Assembly: GCA_965644315.1 (NCBI GenBank)
Contig: CBFFRQ010000067.1
Span: 558,001 to 622,000, forward strand
From: Caecitellus pseudoparvulus
Lineage: Eukaryota; Bigyra: Bicosoecida
Direction of reading: 5' to 3'
DNA length: 64,000 nt
The position numbers and the translations under genes are program-made. The notes beneath the pieces are model-generated. The model was not told the DNA's origin. It searched no databases and was given only the letters and a program-made list of their open reading frames with translations. This document shows, piece by piece, positions 1-8,549 of this stretch. The stretch's first letter is position 1. Every line of letters starts with the position of its first letter.

Positions 1-445
1 CCCTGGAGCGAGTAGCCTGGCTCGGTACATGCTGGGCTGGGAGTATGGGCGGTACATTGCTGTTTGTTCTGCATTCAGGTGCAGCCGCCACGCGAGTCCG
101 GCGTTTGCTGGGTTGGCGTGGAGGCCGGCCAAGCAAACTTGCACTGCACCGCTTGCAACAGGGCAGGGCGTGTACACATGGACACGATGCACCACATGCT
201 TCACCCAAGGCAGCCACCAGCATGGCCTGAAGTGCCAAGAGCATTGCAGGCGAGCACTGTATCTAGAGCAGCGCAAATGACCGATCTGTGGCGCGTACAA
301 GCCCGTTGTGTAGCTGCAATGAGTCCGCCTGCCAGGCTGCACTCCATCTCTGCACTCCTGAACCAACCACAGCCGGTGCAAGTCCCGTACAACCACCCAT
401 TCTCGTCATGCACACTCGGCATGTGTGGCAAGGCGGGCGATCTTG
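1..445. repeat. Duplicated 3' flank, copy A (partner 5527-5960)
   Basis: The first bases of the window (ccctggagcgagtagcctgg onward) recur at 5527 with small substitutions and indels, continuing to the shared stretch around 240-400 versus 5760-5920. It is the downstream flank of paralogue 1. I see no convincing coding sequence in it. Confidence 0.85.
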
Positions 446-472
446 ACATTCTCCTTTTGCCGTCCCCCCTGC

Positions 473-1471
473 TCACTCTGACCGTGAAGCCTTCCCTGCC
501 GGAGATGCTCTTGCTGACCGTCTGTGTGGCCGTGGCTGCCTCCGCGCTCTCAAGGTTGCGCGCAGCAGCACCATGGACCGCCGCCCTTGCCGAGTGCTCG
601 TGCCGCCCCACACAGCATCCTTGCCGAGCCGCACAGCTGCCTGTCCGGCCTCAAGTCGTGCTTGCAGTGGGATGGAGCGATGGCCGGTAAGGGCCAGAAG
701 CTCTCGAATCACGTCCGCCTGTGCTCTTTCCCAGGCATAACGGAAAGCAATGTCACTCTCGCCCCCAACTCCAGCATGCACGTCCACGGCTCGGTGCCCA
801 GTCAATGCGAGCAGCTCGCGCACCACATCCACGTGACCCTTAATACAGGCCCATAGGAAGCCAAACTCAGGCTCACCCACAGGCCCAGCGTGCACATCCA
901 CCTCACGGTGCCCAGTCAGCGCCAACAGCTCGCGCACCACTGCCGCATGTCCGTACTGACAGGCCCATCGAAAGCCAAACTCAGGATTACCCTTACAGCC
1001 AGCATGCACATCCACCTCACGGTGCCCAGTCAGTGCCAGCAGCACACGCACCACTTCCAGATGCCCATTGCGGCAGGCATACCGGAAGCAATACTCGGGG
1101 TAGCCCTTGGGTCCAGCGTGCACATCCACCTCGCGTTCACCTGTCAGAGCCAAGAGCTCGCGCACCACATCAATGTGTCCGTGCACACATGCAGCTCGGA
1201 AGCCAGCCTCGGGCCCATCATCATCCCCAGTATGCACATCCACAGCACAATCCCCCTCCAACGCCAGAAGCTTGCGCAGCAAATCCGCGTGCCCTGTCCT
1301 GCATGCAGCCAGAAACACTGCTGTTGACTCGCTACTCGTCAAGCCTTCCACCTCCGCCTCCACACCACCCCCATTCCCCTGCAACAAGCTTAGCAGTTGA
1401 CTCGTCTCCTCAGCATCACATGCGGTCCGCCACTTCGCAAAAAAGAAGTGATTGCCGCTGTCGTCAGCCAT
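473..1471 (-). CDS. Tandem ankyrin-repeat protein, paralogue 1 (332 aa)
   Basis: Intronless ORF starting at an ATG in ACCATGG context (MADDSGNH). The first ATG farther upstream in frame (1504) lies before the conserved flank, so the MAD start shared by all four paralogues was chosen. After an N-terminal cap come five full 38-residue ankyrin units (pattern GHxDVVRELLALTGHREVDVHAG, then a variable loop ending FRxAC) and a terminal half unit. The protein ends in a tail shared by the whole cluster (GKDAVWGGTSTRQGR, then a basic stretch, ending GKASRSE). Ankyrin arrays are protein-binding scaffolds; the partner is unknown. No signal peptide or membrane segment is seen. This is the shortest of the four copies. 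Function not recognised. Confidence 0.8.
   Translation of the reverse strand: MADDSGNHFFFAKWRTACDAEETSQLLSLLQGNGGGVEAEVEGLTSSESTAVFLAACRTGHADLLRKLLALEGDCAVDVHTGDDDGPEAGFRAACVHGHIDVVRELLALTGEREVDVHAGPKGYPEYCFRYACRNGHLEVVRVLLALTGHREVDVHAGCKGNPEFGFRWACQYGHAAVVRELLALTGHREVDVHAGPVGEPEFGFLWACIKGHVDVVRELLALTGHRAVDVHAGVGGESDIAFRYAWERAQADVIRELLALTGHRSIPLQARLEAGQAAVRLGKDAVWGGTSTRQGRRSMVLLRATLRARRQPRPHRRSARASPAGKASRSE
750..1290 (-). repeat. 114-bp coding repeat array in ankyrin paralogue 1 (5 units)
   Basis: Five full 38-codon ankyrin units in tandem; the most diverged copy of the four arrays, with the last unit (AQADVIRELL) decayed. Confidence 0.8.
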
Positions 1472-1472
1472 G

Positions 1473-1711
1473 GTATGTTGGATCCAGTTTCCGCACTTCC
1501 CCACCTCTCACCAACCTACGCTACTGCACGGGTAGCACAGGCGGTACAGGCAAGAAGCTTGATCGCCTGTGCACACTGCACAACCATAGAAGGGTGTATT
1601 GTGTCTGACCAAGGGCATTGAATGCCCGGCATTGCGTGTCATGCCCATTTGAATGTGCTTGGCTCACGGCGTGTGCATTGCCCAGGTCACAGACCACGCC
1701 TGCGCCCCCGC
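1473..1711. repeat. Duplicated intergenic spacer, copy A (partner 3396-3634)
   Basis: The spacer between paralogues 1 and 2 is nearly identical to that between 2 and 3. It includes the probable promoter of paralogue 1 (TTTCCGCAC, 1488-1496) and an imperfectly conserved short palindrome (gggcattgaatgccc, 1613-1627; one mismatch in the other copy). Confidence 0.85.
1488..1496 (-). promoter_or_regulatory. TGCGGAA element, ankyrin paralogue 1
   Basis: GTGCGGAAA on the gene strand, 17 bp upstream of the ATG. Confidence 0.45.
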
Positions 1712-3394
1712 TCACTCTGACCGTGAAGCCTTCCCTGCTCGCGACCCCACTGCACTGCCTGCGTGTGGCCGTGGCCGCTTCCGTGCTCTCAAGGTTGCGC
1801 GCAGCAGCACCATGGCGTGCCGCCCTTGCCGAGTGCTCGTGCCGCCCCACACGGCATCCTTGCCAGGCTGTACAGCTGCCTGACCAGCCTCAAGTCGCGC
1901 TTGCAGTGAGATGGCGCGATGGCCGGTGAGGCCCAGCAGCTCACGCACTACGCCAACGTTTCCATGCTCACAAGCAATTTGAAAGCCATCCTCAGACGTC
2001 GCCCCACCCTCAGCATGCACATCAACCTCACGATGTCCTGTCAGTGCCAGCAGCTCCCGCACCACATCAATGTGCCCATTCTGACAGGCAGCTCGGAAGC
2101 CATCCTCAAGCTCACCTGGTAGCCCAGCATGTACGTCCACCTCGCGTTCCCCAGTCAGCGACAGCAGCTCACGCACCACATCCACATGCCCTTTCTGACA
2201 AGCAAGTTGAAAGCCCTCCTCGGGATCGCCCTCAGGCCCAGCATGCACGTCAACCTCACGATCTCCGGTCAGAGACAGCAGCTCCCGCACCACAAAGACA
2301 TGCCCATTCGCACAGGCACCTAGGAAGCCGTCCTCAGGACAACCCTCCGGCCCAGCATGCACATCCACCATGCGATGCCCGTCCAGAGCCAGCAGTTCTC
2401 GAACTACATCGACATGCCCATGGTAACAGGCAAGTCGGAAGCCAGCCTCAGGCCCGTTCTGATCTCCAGCATGCACGTCAACCTCACGATCGTCCGTCAG
2501 CGCCAGCAGCTCCCGCACCACATCAATGTGCCCGTTCCAGCAGGCAAACCGGAAGCCATACTCCTCCTGATCTTCACGCCCAGCATGTACATCCACCTCA
2601 CGATGCCCACTCAAAGCCAATAGCTCCCGCACCACATCAATGTGCCCATTCTGGCAGGCAAGCCGGAAGCCAGCCTCAAGTTTACCCTCAGGCCCAGCAT
2701 GCACATCTACCTCACGATGCCCACTCAAAGCCAGTAGCTCCCGCACCACACCAATGTGCCCGTTCCAGCAGGCAAGCCGGAAGCCAACCTCAGACCTGCC
2801 CTCAGGCCCAGCATGCACATCAATCTCACGATCTCCAGTCAGCGCCAGCAGCTCCCGCACCACATCGACATGCCCATTCTGGCAAGCAAGCCCGAAGGCA
2901 AACCCAGGCTTGCCCTCGGGCCCAGCATGCACGTCTACCTCACGATCTCCGGTCAGCGCCAGCAGCTCTCGCACCACATCAATATGCCCGTTCTGGCAAG
3001 CGAGATGAAAGCCTGCCTCAGGCCCGTTCTGATCTTCAGCGTGCACGTCAACCTCACGATGTCCTGTCAGCGCCAGCAGTTCCCGCACCACATCGACATG
3101 CCCGTTGGCGCATGCACACCGAAAGCCACGTTCAGGGTGGCCGTCGAGCCCTTGATGCACATCCACAATAAGCTCCCCCTCCAACGCAAGTAGCCCACGC
3201 AGCAACCCAACATGCCCAGTTCTGCACGCAACCAGGAAGCCAGCCGTTGTCTCGTCACTGGTCAAACCTCCCAACACCGTCGTTCCACCATCTCCACACA
3301 CTTGCAGTATGCTCAGCAGTACAGTTGCCAGACTATTGTCACAGGCTGCCACCAACCGAGCCGCCAATGAATGCACGTTGCTCGCATCAGCCAT
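1712..3394 (-). CDS. Tandem ankyrin-repeat protein, paralogue 2 (560 aa)
   Basis: Intronless ORF (MADASNVHSL start). A roughly 70-residue cap (SLAARLVAACDNSLATVLLS, then DETTAGFLVACRTGHVG) is followed by eleven full 38-residue ankyrin units plus a final half unit, then the cluster-specific tail GKDAVWGGTSTRQGR and a basic segment RARKRPRPH, which could be a nuclear localisation signal (inference). The cap is nearly identical to that of paralogue 4, so these two are the closest pair in the cluster at the N-terminus. The 5' flank matches that of paralogue 1. Function unknown beyond a protein-interaction scaffold. Confidence 0.82.
   Translation of the reverse strand: MADASNVHSLAARLVAACDNSLATVLLSILQVCGDGGTTVLGGLTSDETTAGFLVACRTGHVGLLRGLLALEGELIVDVHQGLDGHPERGFRCACANGHVDVVRELLALTGHREVDVHAEDQNGPEAGFHLACQNGHIDVVRELLALTGDREVDVHAGPEGKPGFAFGLACQNGHVDVVRELLALTGDREIDVHAGPEGRSEVGFRLACWNGHIGVVRELLALSGHREVDVHAGPEGKLEAGFRLACQNGHIDVVRELLALSGHREVDVHAGREDQEEYGFRFACWNGHIDVVRELLALTDDREVDVHAGDQNGPEAGFRLACYHGHVDVVRELLALDGHRMVDVHAGPEGCPEDGFLGACANGHVFVVRELLSLTGDREVDVHAGPEGDPEEGFQLACQKGHVDVVRELLSLTGEREVDVHAGLPGELEDGFRAACQNGHIDVVRELLALTGHREVDVHAEGGATSEDGFQIACEHGNVGVVRELLGLTGHRAISLQARLEAGQAAVQPGKDAVWGGTSTRQGRHAMVLLRATLRARKRPRPHAGSAVGSRAGKASRSE
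1945..3235 (-). repeat. 114-bp coding repeat array in ankyrin paralogue 2 (11 units)
   Basis: Eleven full 38-codon units plus a half unit. The invariant DNA core encodes VVRELLALTG and REVDVHAG; the loop codons vary. Because the unit is a multiple of three and lacks stops in several frames, long spurious antisense frames run along it. Confidence 0.85.
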
Positions 3395-3395
3395 G

Positions 3396-3634
3396 GTGTG
3401 TTAGATCCAGTTTCCGCACTTCCCCACCTCTCACCAACCTACGCTACTGCACGGGTAGCACAGGCGGCACAGGCAAGAAGCTTGATCGCCTGTGCACACT
3501 GCACAACCATAGAAGGGTATACTGGGTTTGACCAAGGGCACTGAATGCCCGGCATTGCGTGTCATGCCCATTTGAATGTGCTTGGCTCATGGCGTGTGCA
3601 TTGCCCAGGTCACAGACCACGCCTGCGCCCCCGC
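3396..3634. repeat. Duplicated intergenic spacer, copy B (partner 1473-1711)
   Basis: Spacer between paralogues 2 and 3, carrying the probable promoter of paralogue 2. The duplication unit therefore spans gene plus spacer. Confidence 0.85.
3411..3419 (-). promoter_or_regulatory. TGCGGAA element, ankyrin paralogue 2
   Basis: GTGCGGAAA, 17 bp upstream of the ATG, same spacing as in paralogue 1. Confidence 0.45.
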
Positions 3635-4975
3635 TCACTCTGAGCGTGAAGCCTTGCCTGCCAGAGATAATCTTCCCGATCTTGTGTGTGAACGTGGCCG
3701 CTTCCTCGTTGACAAAGCAGCTCGCAGCAGCACCATGGCGCGCCGCCCTTGCCGAGTGCTCGTGCCGCCCCACACGGCATCCTTGCCCAGCTCCACAGCT
3801 GCCTGTCCAGCCTCAAGTCGTGAATACACTGAGATGGTGCGATGGCCCGTGAGGCCCAGAAGCTCTCGAACCACATCGACATGCCCATTCTGACAGGCAA
3901 CATGGAAGGCAAACTCAAGCCATTCCGCAGGCCCTGCGTGTACGTCCACCTCACGATGCCCACTCAAAGCCAGTAGCTCTCGGACAACATCCGCGTGGCC
4001 GTTTGCGCAAGCTGCTCGGAAGCCAGCCTCAGGAACACCCCCAAACCCAGCGTGCACGTCCACCTCACGATGCCCAGTCAGCGCCAATAGCTCCCGCACC
4101 ACATGAACATGGCCATTCTGGCAGGCAGCTCGGAAGCAATACTCTGGTTCTTCCTCAGGCCCAGCATGCACATCAACCTCACGATGTCCGGTCAGTGCCA
4201 GCAGCTCCCGCATCACATCAATGTGGCCGTTCTGGCAAGCAAGTCCGAAGCCAGCCTCAGGCCCGTTCTCATCTCCAGCGTGCACGTCCACCTCACGATG
4301 CCCACTCAAAGCCAGTAGCTCTCGGACAACATCCACGTGGCCGTTTGCGCAAGCTGCTCGGAAGCCAGCCTCAGGAACACCCCCAAACCCAGCGTGCACG
4401 TCCACCTCACGATGCCCAGTCAGCGCCAATAGCTCCCGCACCACATGAACATGGCCATTCTGGCAGGCAGCTCGGAAGCCAGCCTCAGGAACACCCCCAA
4501 ACCCAGCATGCACATCAACCTCACGATGCCCGGTCAGTGCCAGCAGCTCCCGCACCACATCAATGTGCCCAGTCTCACAGGCCAGCCGGAAGCCAGCCTC
4601 GGGCCCGTTCTCATCTCCAGCGTGCACGTCAACTTCACGATCACCTGTCAACGCCAAAAGTTCACGCACAACCTCCACATGCCCGAGTGTACATGCTTGT
4701 CGAAAACCAAACTCGCGTTCTCCCTCAGGCCCCTCATGCACATCCACCTCGCTGCTTCCCTCCAATGCCAGCAGCCCACGCAGCAACCCAATATTTCCAG
4801 TCCCGCACGCAACGACAAAGCTAACAGTCGAAAAGTTGCAAGTCTTTCCTCCAACATCAACACGCACGTCACCTCGACACCCCTGCTGCATGCTCAACAG
4901 TATACCTGCCTCCGCATCATCGCATTCAGCCACCATCTGTGCCACCCAAGACTGCTCGCTGTCCGCATCAGCCAT
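3635..4975 (-). CDS. Tandem ankyrin-repeat protein, paralogue 3 (446 aa)
   Basis: Intronless ORF (MADADSEQSW start) with eight full 38-residue ankyrin units and a terminal half unit, then the shared tail GKDAVWGGTSTRQGR...GKASRSE. The cap is more diverged than in paralogues 2 and 4 (QMVAECDDAEAGILLSMQQG). A block of three units is duplicated internally with a 342-bp period: loop GFGGVPEAGFRAACxN followed by GHVHVV recurs at about 3980-4140 and 4320-4480. This shows recent unequal exchange or slippage. The 5' flank is the type shared with paralogue 4. Function unknown. Confidence 0.82.
   Translation of the reverse strand: MADADSEQSWVAQMVAECDDAEAGILLSMQQGCRGDVRVDVGGKTCNFSTVSFVVACGTGNIGLLRGLLALEGSSEVDVHEGPEGEREFGFRQACTLGHVEVVRELLALTGDREVDVHAGDENGPEAGFRLACETGHIDVVRELLALTGHREVDVHAGFGGVPEAGFRAACQNGHVHVVRELLALTGHREVDVHAGFGGVPEAGFRAACANGHVDVVRELLALSGHREVDVHAGDENGPEAGFGLACQNGHIDVMRELLALTGHREVDVHAGPEEEPEYCFRAACQNGHVHVVRELLALTGHREVDVHAGFGGVPEAGFRAACANGHADVVRELLALSGHREVDVHAGPAEWLEFAFHVACQNGHVDVVRELLGLTGHRTISVYSRLEAGQAAVELGKDAVWGGTSTRQGRRAMVLLRAALSTRKRPRSHTRSGRLSLAGKASRSE
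3855..4795 (-). repeat. 114-bp coding repeat array in ankyrin paralogue 3 (8 units, 342-bp higher-order period)
   Basis: Eight full units. A three-unit block is present twice, about 3980-4140 and 4320-4480, offset by exactly 342 bp (3 x 114), nearly identical over at least 150 bp. Confidence 0.85.
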
Positions 4976-5213
4976 GCCGTTGCGAATGCAGATTCCGCAC
5001 TTCTGGCGCCCACCTACCTACACTTTTGCACGGGTTGCACGGGGGGTACAGCACAGTGTCGTATGAGCAGCTGCGATCCATAGCCTGTAGCAAGTGGAAG
5101 GAGTGGGTGTTGTTTTGACCAAGACGGTGAAGTGTCCTGCCTGCCCAGCCTGCGTTGCTGAACCGCCACCCCCCTCGATCCTCAAACGGCGCCGGTACAG
5201 TGTCGCTCCTGAT
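4976..5213. repeat. Duplicated 5' flank type B, copy 1 (partner 7985-8215)
   Basis: Upstream flank of paralogue 3, homologous to that of paralogue 4 from the start codon to about 230 bp out (gtgttgttttgaccaagacg core). It differs from the type A flank of paralogues 1 and 2. Confidence 0.85.
4993..5001 (-). promoter_or_regulatory. TGCGGAA element, ankyrin paralogue 3
   Basis: GTGCGGAAT, 18 bp upstream of the ATG although the surrounding flank is of the unrelated type B. Confidence 0.45.
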
Positions 5214-5526
5214 GCGGCCTGCGCCAGGCCGCATCCAAGCGCCGCTCGGCTCTGCAAGGCATCGAGGATGCAGCGGAAATGCTGCCGCTGGTCTCTGCTG
5301 CGTCAGCCTCCCCCCCGGGCGGGGGTCAGGCGACCTCCTCGTCCCAAATCACTCACGAGGGAGGGCGGGAAGCTCCACCTCTCCTTGCCCCTGCCGCCGT
5401 TCGCGCTGGACGTGCACCTCGAAGCCCAGCGCGGAGCCTTACGACGCCCCATGGAGACGAGACTCCCCTTCAAGCGACGCCCGACGCGCAAGGGCGACCA
5501 GGCGCGGTGCTGGGAGCGACAGGGAC
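5214..5526. other. Unique spacer inside the ankyrin cluster
   Basis: About 310 bp between the type B flank and the duplicated 3' flank. GC-rich, with several open frames but no recognisable protein; nothing else seen. Confidence 0.5.
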
Positions 5527-5960
5527 ACCCTGGAGCGAGTAGCCTGGCTCGGTACATGCTGGGCTGGGAGTGTGGGCGGCAAGCACTGTGTGGCAACTCA
5601 CTTATATGCAGCGTCTTGGCAAGGCGGGCTTGCCCTTTGTTAGCGGGGAGGCTTAGCACACACACTTGCACGGCACCGCTTGCAACAGGGGCAGGAGTTG
5701 CGCGTGGATACTGCGCACCATCCGCTTCAGGAATAAGAAGCCCATAATGGCATGAAGTGCCAAGAGCATTGCAGGCGAGCACTGTATCTAGAGCAATACA
5801 AATGACCGATCTGTGGCGCGTAGAAGGCCGTTGTGCAGCTGCAATGAGTCCGCCTGCCAGGTTGCACTCCATCTCAGCACTCCTGGAACAGCCACAGCCT
5901 GCGCAGGTCCCGTACAACCACCCACTCCAGTCATGCACACTCGGCATGCGTGGCAAGGCG
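5527..5960. repeat. Duplicated 3' flank, copy B (partner 1-445)
   Basis: Downstream flank of paralogue 4, homologous to the window start. Between this block and the paralogue 4 stop is about 200 bp (5990-6187) without counterpart downstream of paralogue 1. Confidence 0.85.
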
Positions 5961-6187
5961 GGCATTCTCGAAGCAGACCCGGTGCCTCTACTTTCAATAC
6001 CACACAGCAAACCTGATACGCCTCCACACCTTCCCCCTTCTCCGCGCCCAAGTATGCGTCTGAGGAATAGTTAATCCGCATCCCTGCCATGCGACCACGT
6101 GGCTGTAAGCATGAACATCTGCCCAGGGGTATGCTTTGCTGGGAATATGTGCATTGCTCGGCACACAGTCCATGCCTGCGCCCCCGC

Positions 6188-7984
6188 TCACTCTGACCGT
6201 GAAGCCTTCCCTGCTCGTGACCCCACTGCACTGCCTGCGTGTGGTCGTGGCCGCTTCCGTGCTCTCAAGGTTGCGCGCAGCAGCACCATGGCGTGCCGCC
6301 CTTGCCGAGTGCTCGTGCCGCCCCACACGGCATCCTTGCCAGGCTGCACAGCTACCTTTCCAGCCTCAAGTCGCGCTTGCAGTGAGATGGCGCGATGCCC
6401 CGTGAGAGCAAGAAGCTCTCGAACCACATCGACATGCCCTTTCCGACAAGCAAATCGGAAGCTCGCCTCAGGCCCTTCCTCACACCGAGCATGCACGTCA
6501 ACCTCACGATCTCCTGTCAGTGCCAGCAGCTCTCGCACCACATCAATGTGGCCGTTCCGACAGGCATACCGGAAGCCATACTCCTCCTGGTACTCACGCC
6601 CAGCATGTACATCAACGGCCCGAGGTCCGCTCAGAGCCAGCAGCTCCCGCACCACATCGACATGCCCATTCCGACATGCCCACCGAAATCCAGCCTCAGA
6701 GGTCCCATTGGCCCCAGCATGCACATCAACGGCCCGAGACCCGCTCAGAGCCAGCAGTTCACGCACCACATCGACATGCCCTTTCCGACAAGCGAGCTGA
6801 AAGCCTGTCTCAGGCCCTTCCTCACACCAAGCATGCACATCTATCTCGCGATCTCCGGTCAGCGCCAGCAGCTCCCGCACCACATCAATGTGGCCGTTCC
6901 GACAGGCATACCGGAAGCCATACTCCTCCTGGTACTCACGCCCAGCATGTACGTCAACCTCACGATCTCCGGTCAGCGCCAACAGCTCCCGCACCACATC
7001 GACATGCCCTTTCCGACATGCCCAACGAAATCCAGCCTCAGGCTTGCCCTCGGTCCCAGCGTGCACGTCAACCTCACGATCTCCGGTCAGCGCCAGCAGC
7101 TCCCGCACCACATCAAGGTGCCCGTTCTGGCAGGCTAGCCGGAAGCCAGCCTCAGGCCCGCTCTGATCTCCAGCATGCACATCAACGGCCCGAGGCCCGC
7201 TCAGAGCCAGCAGTTCCCGCACCACATCGACATGCCCTTTCCGACAAGCGAGTTGAAAGCCAGCCTCGGGCTTGCCCTCAGGCCCTGCATGCACGTCAAC
7301 GGTTCGAGGCCCGCTCAGCGCCAGCAGCTCCCGCACCACATCGACATGCCCATTCTGGCAAGCAAGTCCGAAGCCAAACCCAGGCTTGCCCTCGTGACTT
7401 GCATGCACGTCGACCTCACGGTGCCCAGTCAGCGCCAGCAGCTCCCGCACCACATCGACATGCCCGTGTTGGCAGGCGAGATGAAAGCCTGCCTCAGGCT
7501 TGCCCTCAGGCCCAGCGTGCACATCAACCTCACGATCTCCGGTCAGCGCCAGCAGCTCCCGCACCACATCGACATGCCCATTCTGACAGGCAAGCCGGAA
7601 GCCAGCCTCAGGCCCGCTCTGATCTCCAGCATGCACGTCAACCTCACGATGTCCTGTCAGCGCCAGCAGTTCCCGCACCACATCGACATGCCCGTTGGCG
7701 CATGCACACCGAAAGCCACGTTCAGGGTGGCCGTCGAGCCCTTGATGCACATCCACAATAAACTCCCCCTCCAACGCAAGTAGCCCACGCAGCAACCCAA
7801 CATGCCCAGTTCTGCAAGCAACCAGGAAGCCAGCCGTTGTCTCGTCACTGGTCAAACCTTCCAACACCGTCGTTCCACCATCTCCACACACTTGCAGAAT
7901 GCTCAACAGTACAGTTGCCAGACTATTGTCACAGGCTGCCACCAACCGAGCCGCCAATGAATGGTCACTGTCGGTATCAGCCAT
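6188..7984 (-). CDS. Tandem ankyrin-repeat protein, paralogue 4 (598 aa)
   Basis: The longest copy of the cluster, intronless (MADTDSDHSL start), with twelve full 38-residue ankyrin units plus a half unit and the shared tail. Loops GREYQEEYGFRYACRN and xCEEGPExxF recur in the same order 342 bp apart (about 6530-6610 and 6870-6950), so here too a three-unit block was copied. Units are near-identical at DNA level, which argues for recent expansion or gene conversion rather than ancient divergence. The basic tail RARKRPRPH matches that of paralogue 2. Function unknown; a repeat-scaffold role is inferred from the fold only. Confidence 0.83.
   Translation of the reverse strand: MADTDSDHSLAARLVAACDNSLATVLLSILQVCGDGGTTVLEGLTSDETTAGFLVACRTGHVGLLRGLLALEGEFIVDVHQGLDGHPERGFRCACANGHVDVVRELLALTGHREVDVHAGDQSGPEAGFRLACQNGHVDVVRELLALTGDREVDVHAGPEGKPEAGFHLACQHGHVDVVRELLALTGHREVDVHASHEGKPGFGFGLACQNGHVDVVRELLALSGPRTVDVHAGPEGKPEAGFQLACRKGHVDVVRELLALSGPRAVDVHAGDQSGPEAGFRLACQNGHLDVVRELLALTGDREVDVHAGTEGKPEAGFRWACRKGHVDVVRELLALTGDREVDVHAGREYQEEYGFRYACRNGHIDVVRELLALTGDREIDVHAWCEEGPETGFQLACRKGHVDVVRELLALSGSRAVDVHAGANGTSEAGFRWACRNGHVDVVRELLALSGPRAVDVHAGREYQEEYGFRYACRNGHIDVVRELLALTGDREVDVHARCEEGPEASFRFACRKGHVDVVRELLALTGHRAISLQARLEAGKVAVQPGKDAVWGGTSTRQGRHAMVLLRATLRARKRPRPHAGSAVGSRAGKASRSE
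6400..7815 (-). repeat. 114-bp coding repeat array in ankyrin paralogue 4 (12 units, 342-bp higher-order period)
   Basis: Twelve full units. The segment around 6541-6610 recurs at 6883-6952, again offset by 342 bp, so a trimer of units is the higher-order element here as well. Confidence 0.85.
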
Positions 7985-8215
7985 GCCGTTGCGAATGCAG
8001 ATTCCGCACTTCTGGCGCCCACCAACCTACACTTTTGCACAGGCGGCACAGGCTGTGCGGCACAGGGTCGCAAGAATAGTTGCGATCCAAAGCCTGTTGC
8101 AAGTGGAGGACGTAGGTGTTGTTTTGACCAAGACGGTGAAGTGTCCTGCCTGCCCAGCCTGCGTTGCTGAACCGCCACCCCCCTCGATCCTCAAATGGCG
8201 CCGGCACATCGTTGC
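7985..8215. repeat. Duplicated 5' flank type B, copy 2 (partner 4976-5213)
   Basis: Upstream flank of paralogue 4. Homology to the 4976-5213 copy ends near 8215; the following 330 bp up to the Brr2 stop are unique. Confidence 0.85.
8001..8009 (-). promoter_or_regulatory. TGCGGAA element, ankyrin paralogue 4
   Basis: GTGCGGAAT, 17 bp upstream of the ATG, type B flank. Confidence 0.45.
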
Positions 8216-8549
8216 TCCTGAAGCCCCCTGTGCCGGCCTTTCTGCGGCACCCCGCCTCTGCAGCCCTTCCACCAGCCACACTCAAGCACATACAAACACA
8301 AGGGCGCCCATGGCTGTCACGGAGACCTGCATGAGACCCTTCTTCGCCATTCTGGCCAAGCGCAGTAGGTAAAAGGGCCACCCGCTGTGGGAACTTGCTG
8401 GCACTCCACCTTATGCACTACACCTCCATCACACCGACACGCTCCCAGCCTACTATCTTAAGAAGCCTGGGCGTCGGGGACGCACGCACTTTGCTTGTGA
8501 TGCTTGCATTCAAACCCTGGGACATGGACATGCTTGCCCCGAGCGCTGC
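8216..8549. other. Intergenic region between ankyrin cluster and Brr2
   Basis: Boundary of the expanded ankyrin cluster with single-copy DNA. No gene or repeat seen; it should hold the 3' UTR of Brr2 and distal promoter of paralogue 4. Confidence 0.5.

Noticed and set aside
2044-3171. 375-codon plus-strand frame in ankyrin paralogue 2 (and 413 codons at 6520-7761 in paralogue 4)
   Set aside because: The 114-bp unit is a multiple of three and stop-free in several frames, so long antisense frames are automatic. The products are repetitive and low-complexity, with no independent support.
3855-4795. CRISPR-like direct repeat array
   Set aside because: Units are 114 bp, coding, with no unique spacers, and the genome is eukaryotic; these are ankyrin repeats.
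5303-6010. 235-codon minus-strand frame in the ankyrin spacer
   Set aside because: It spans unique and duplicated spacer DNA without recognisable domain or plausible start, and its frame is not kept in the homologous copy at 1-445.
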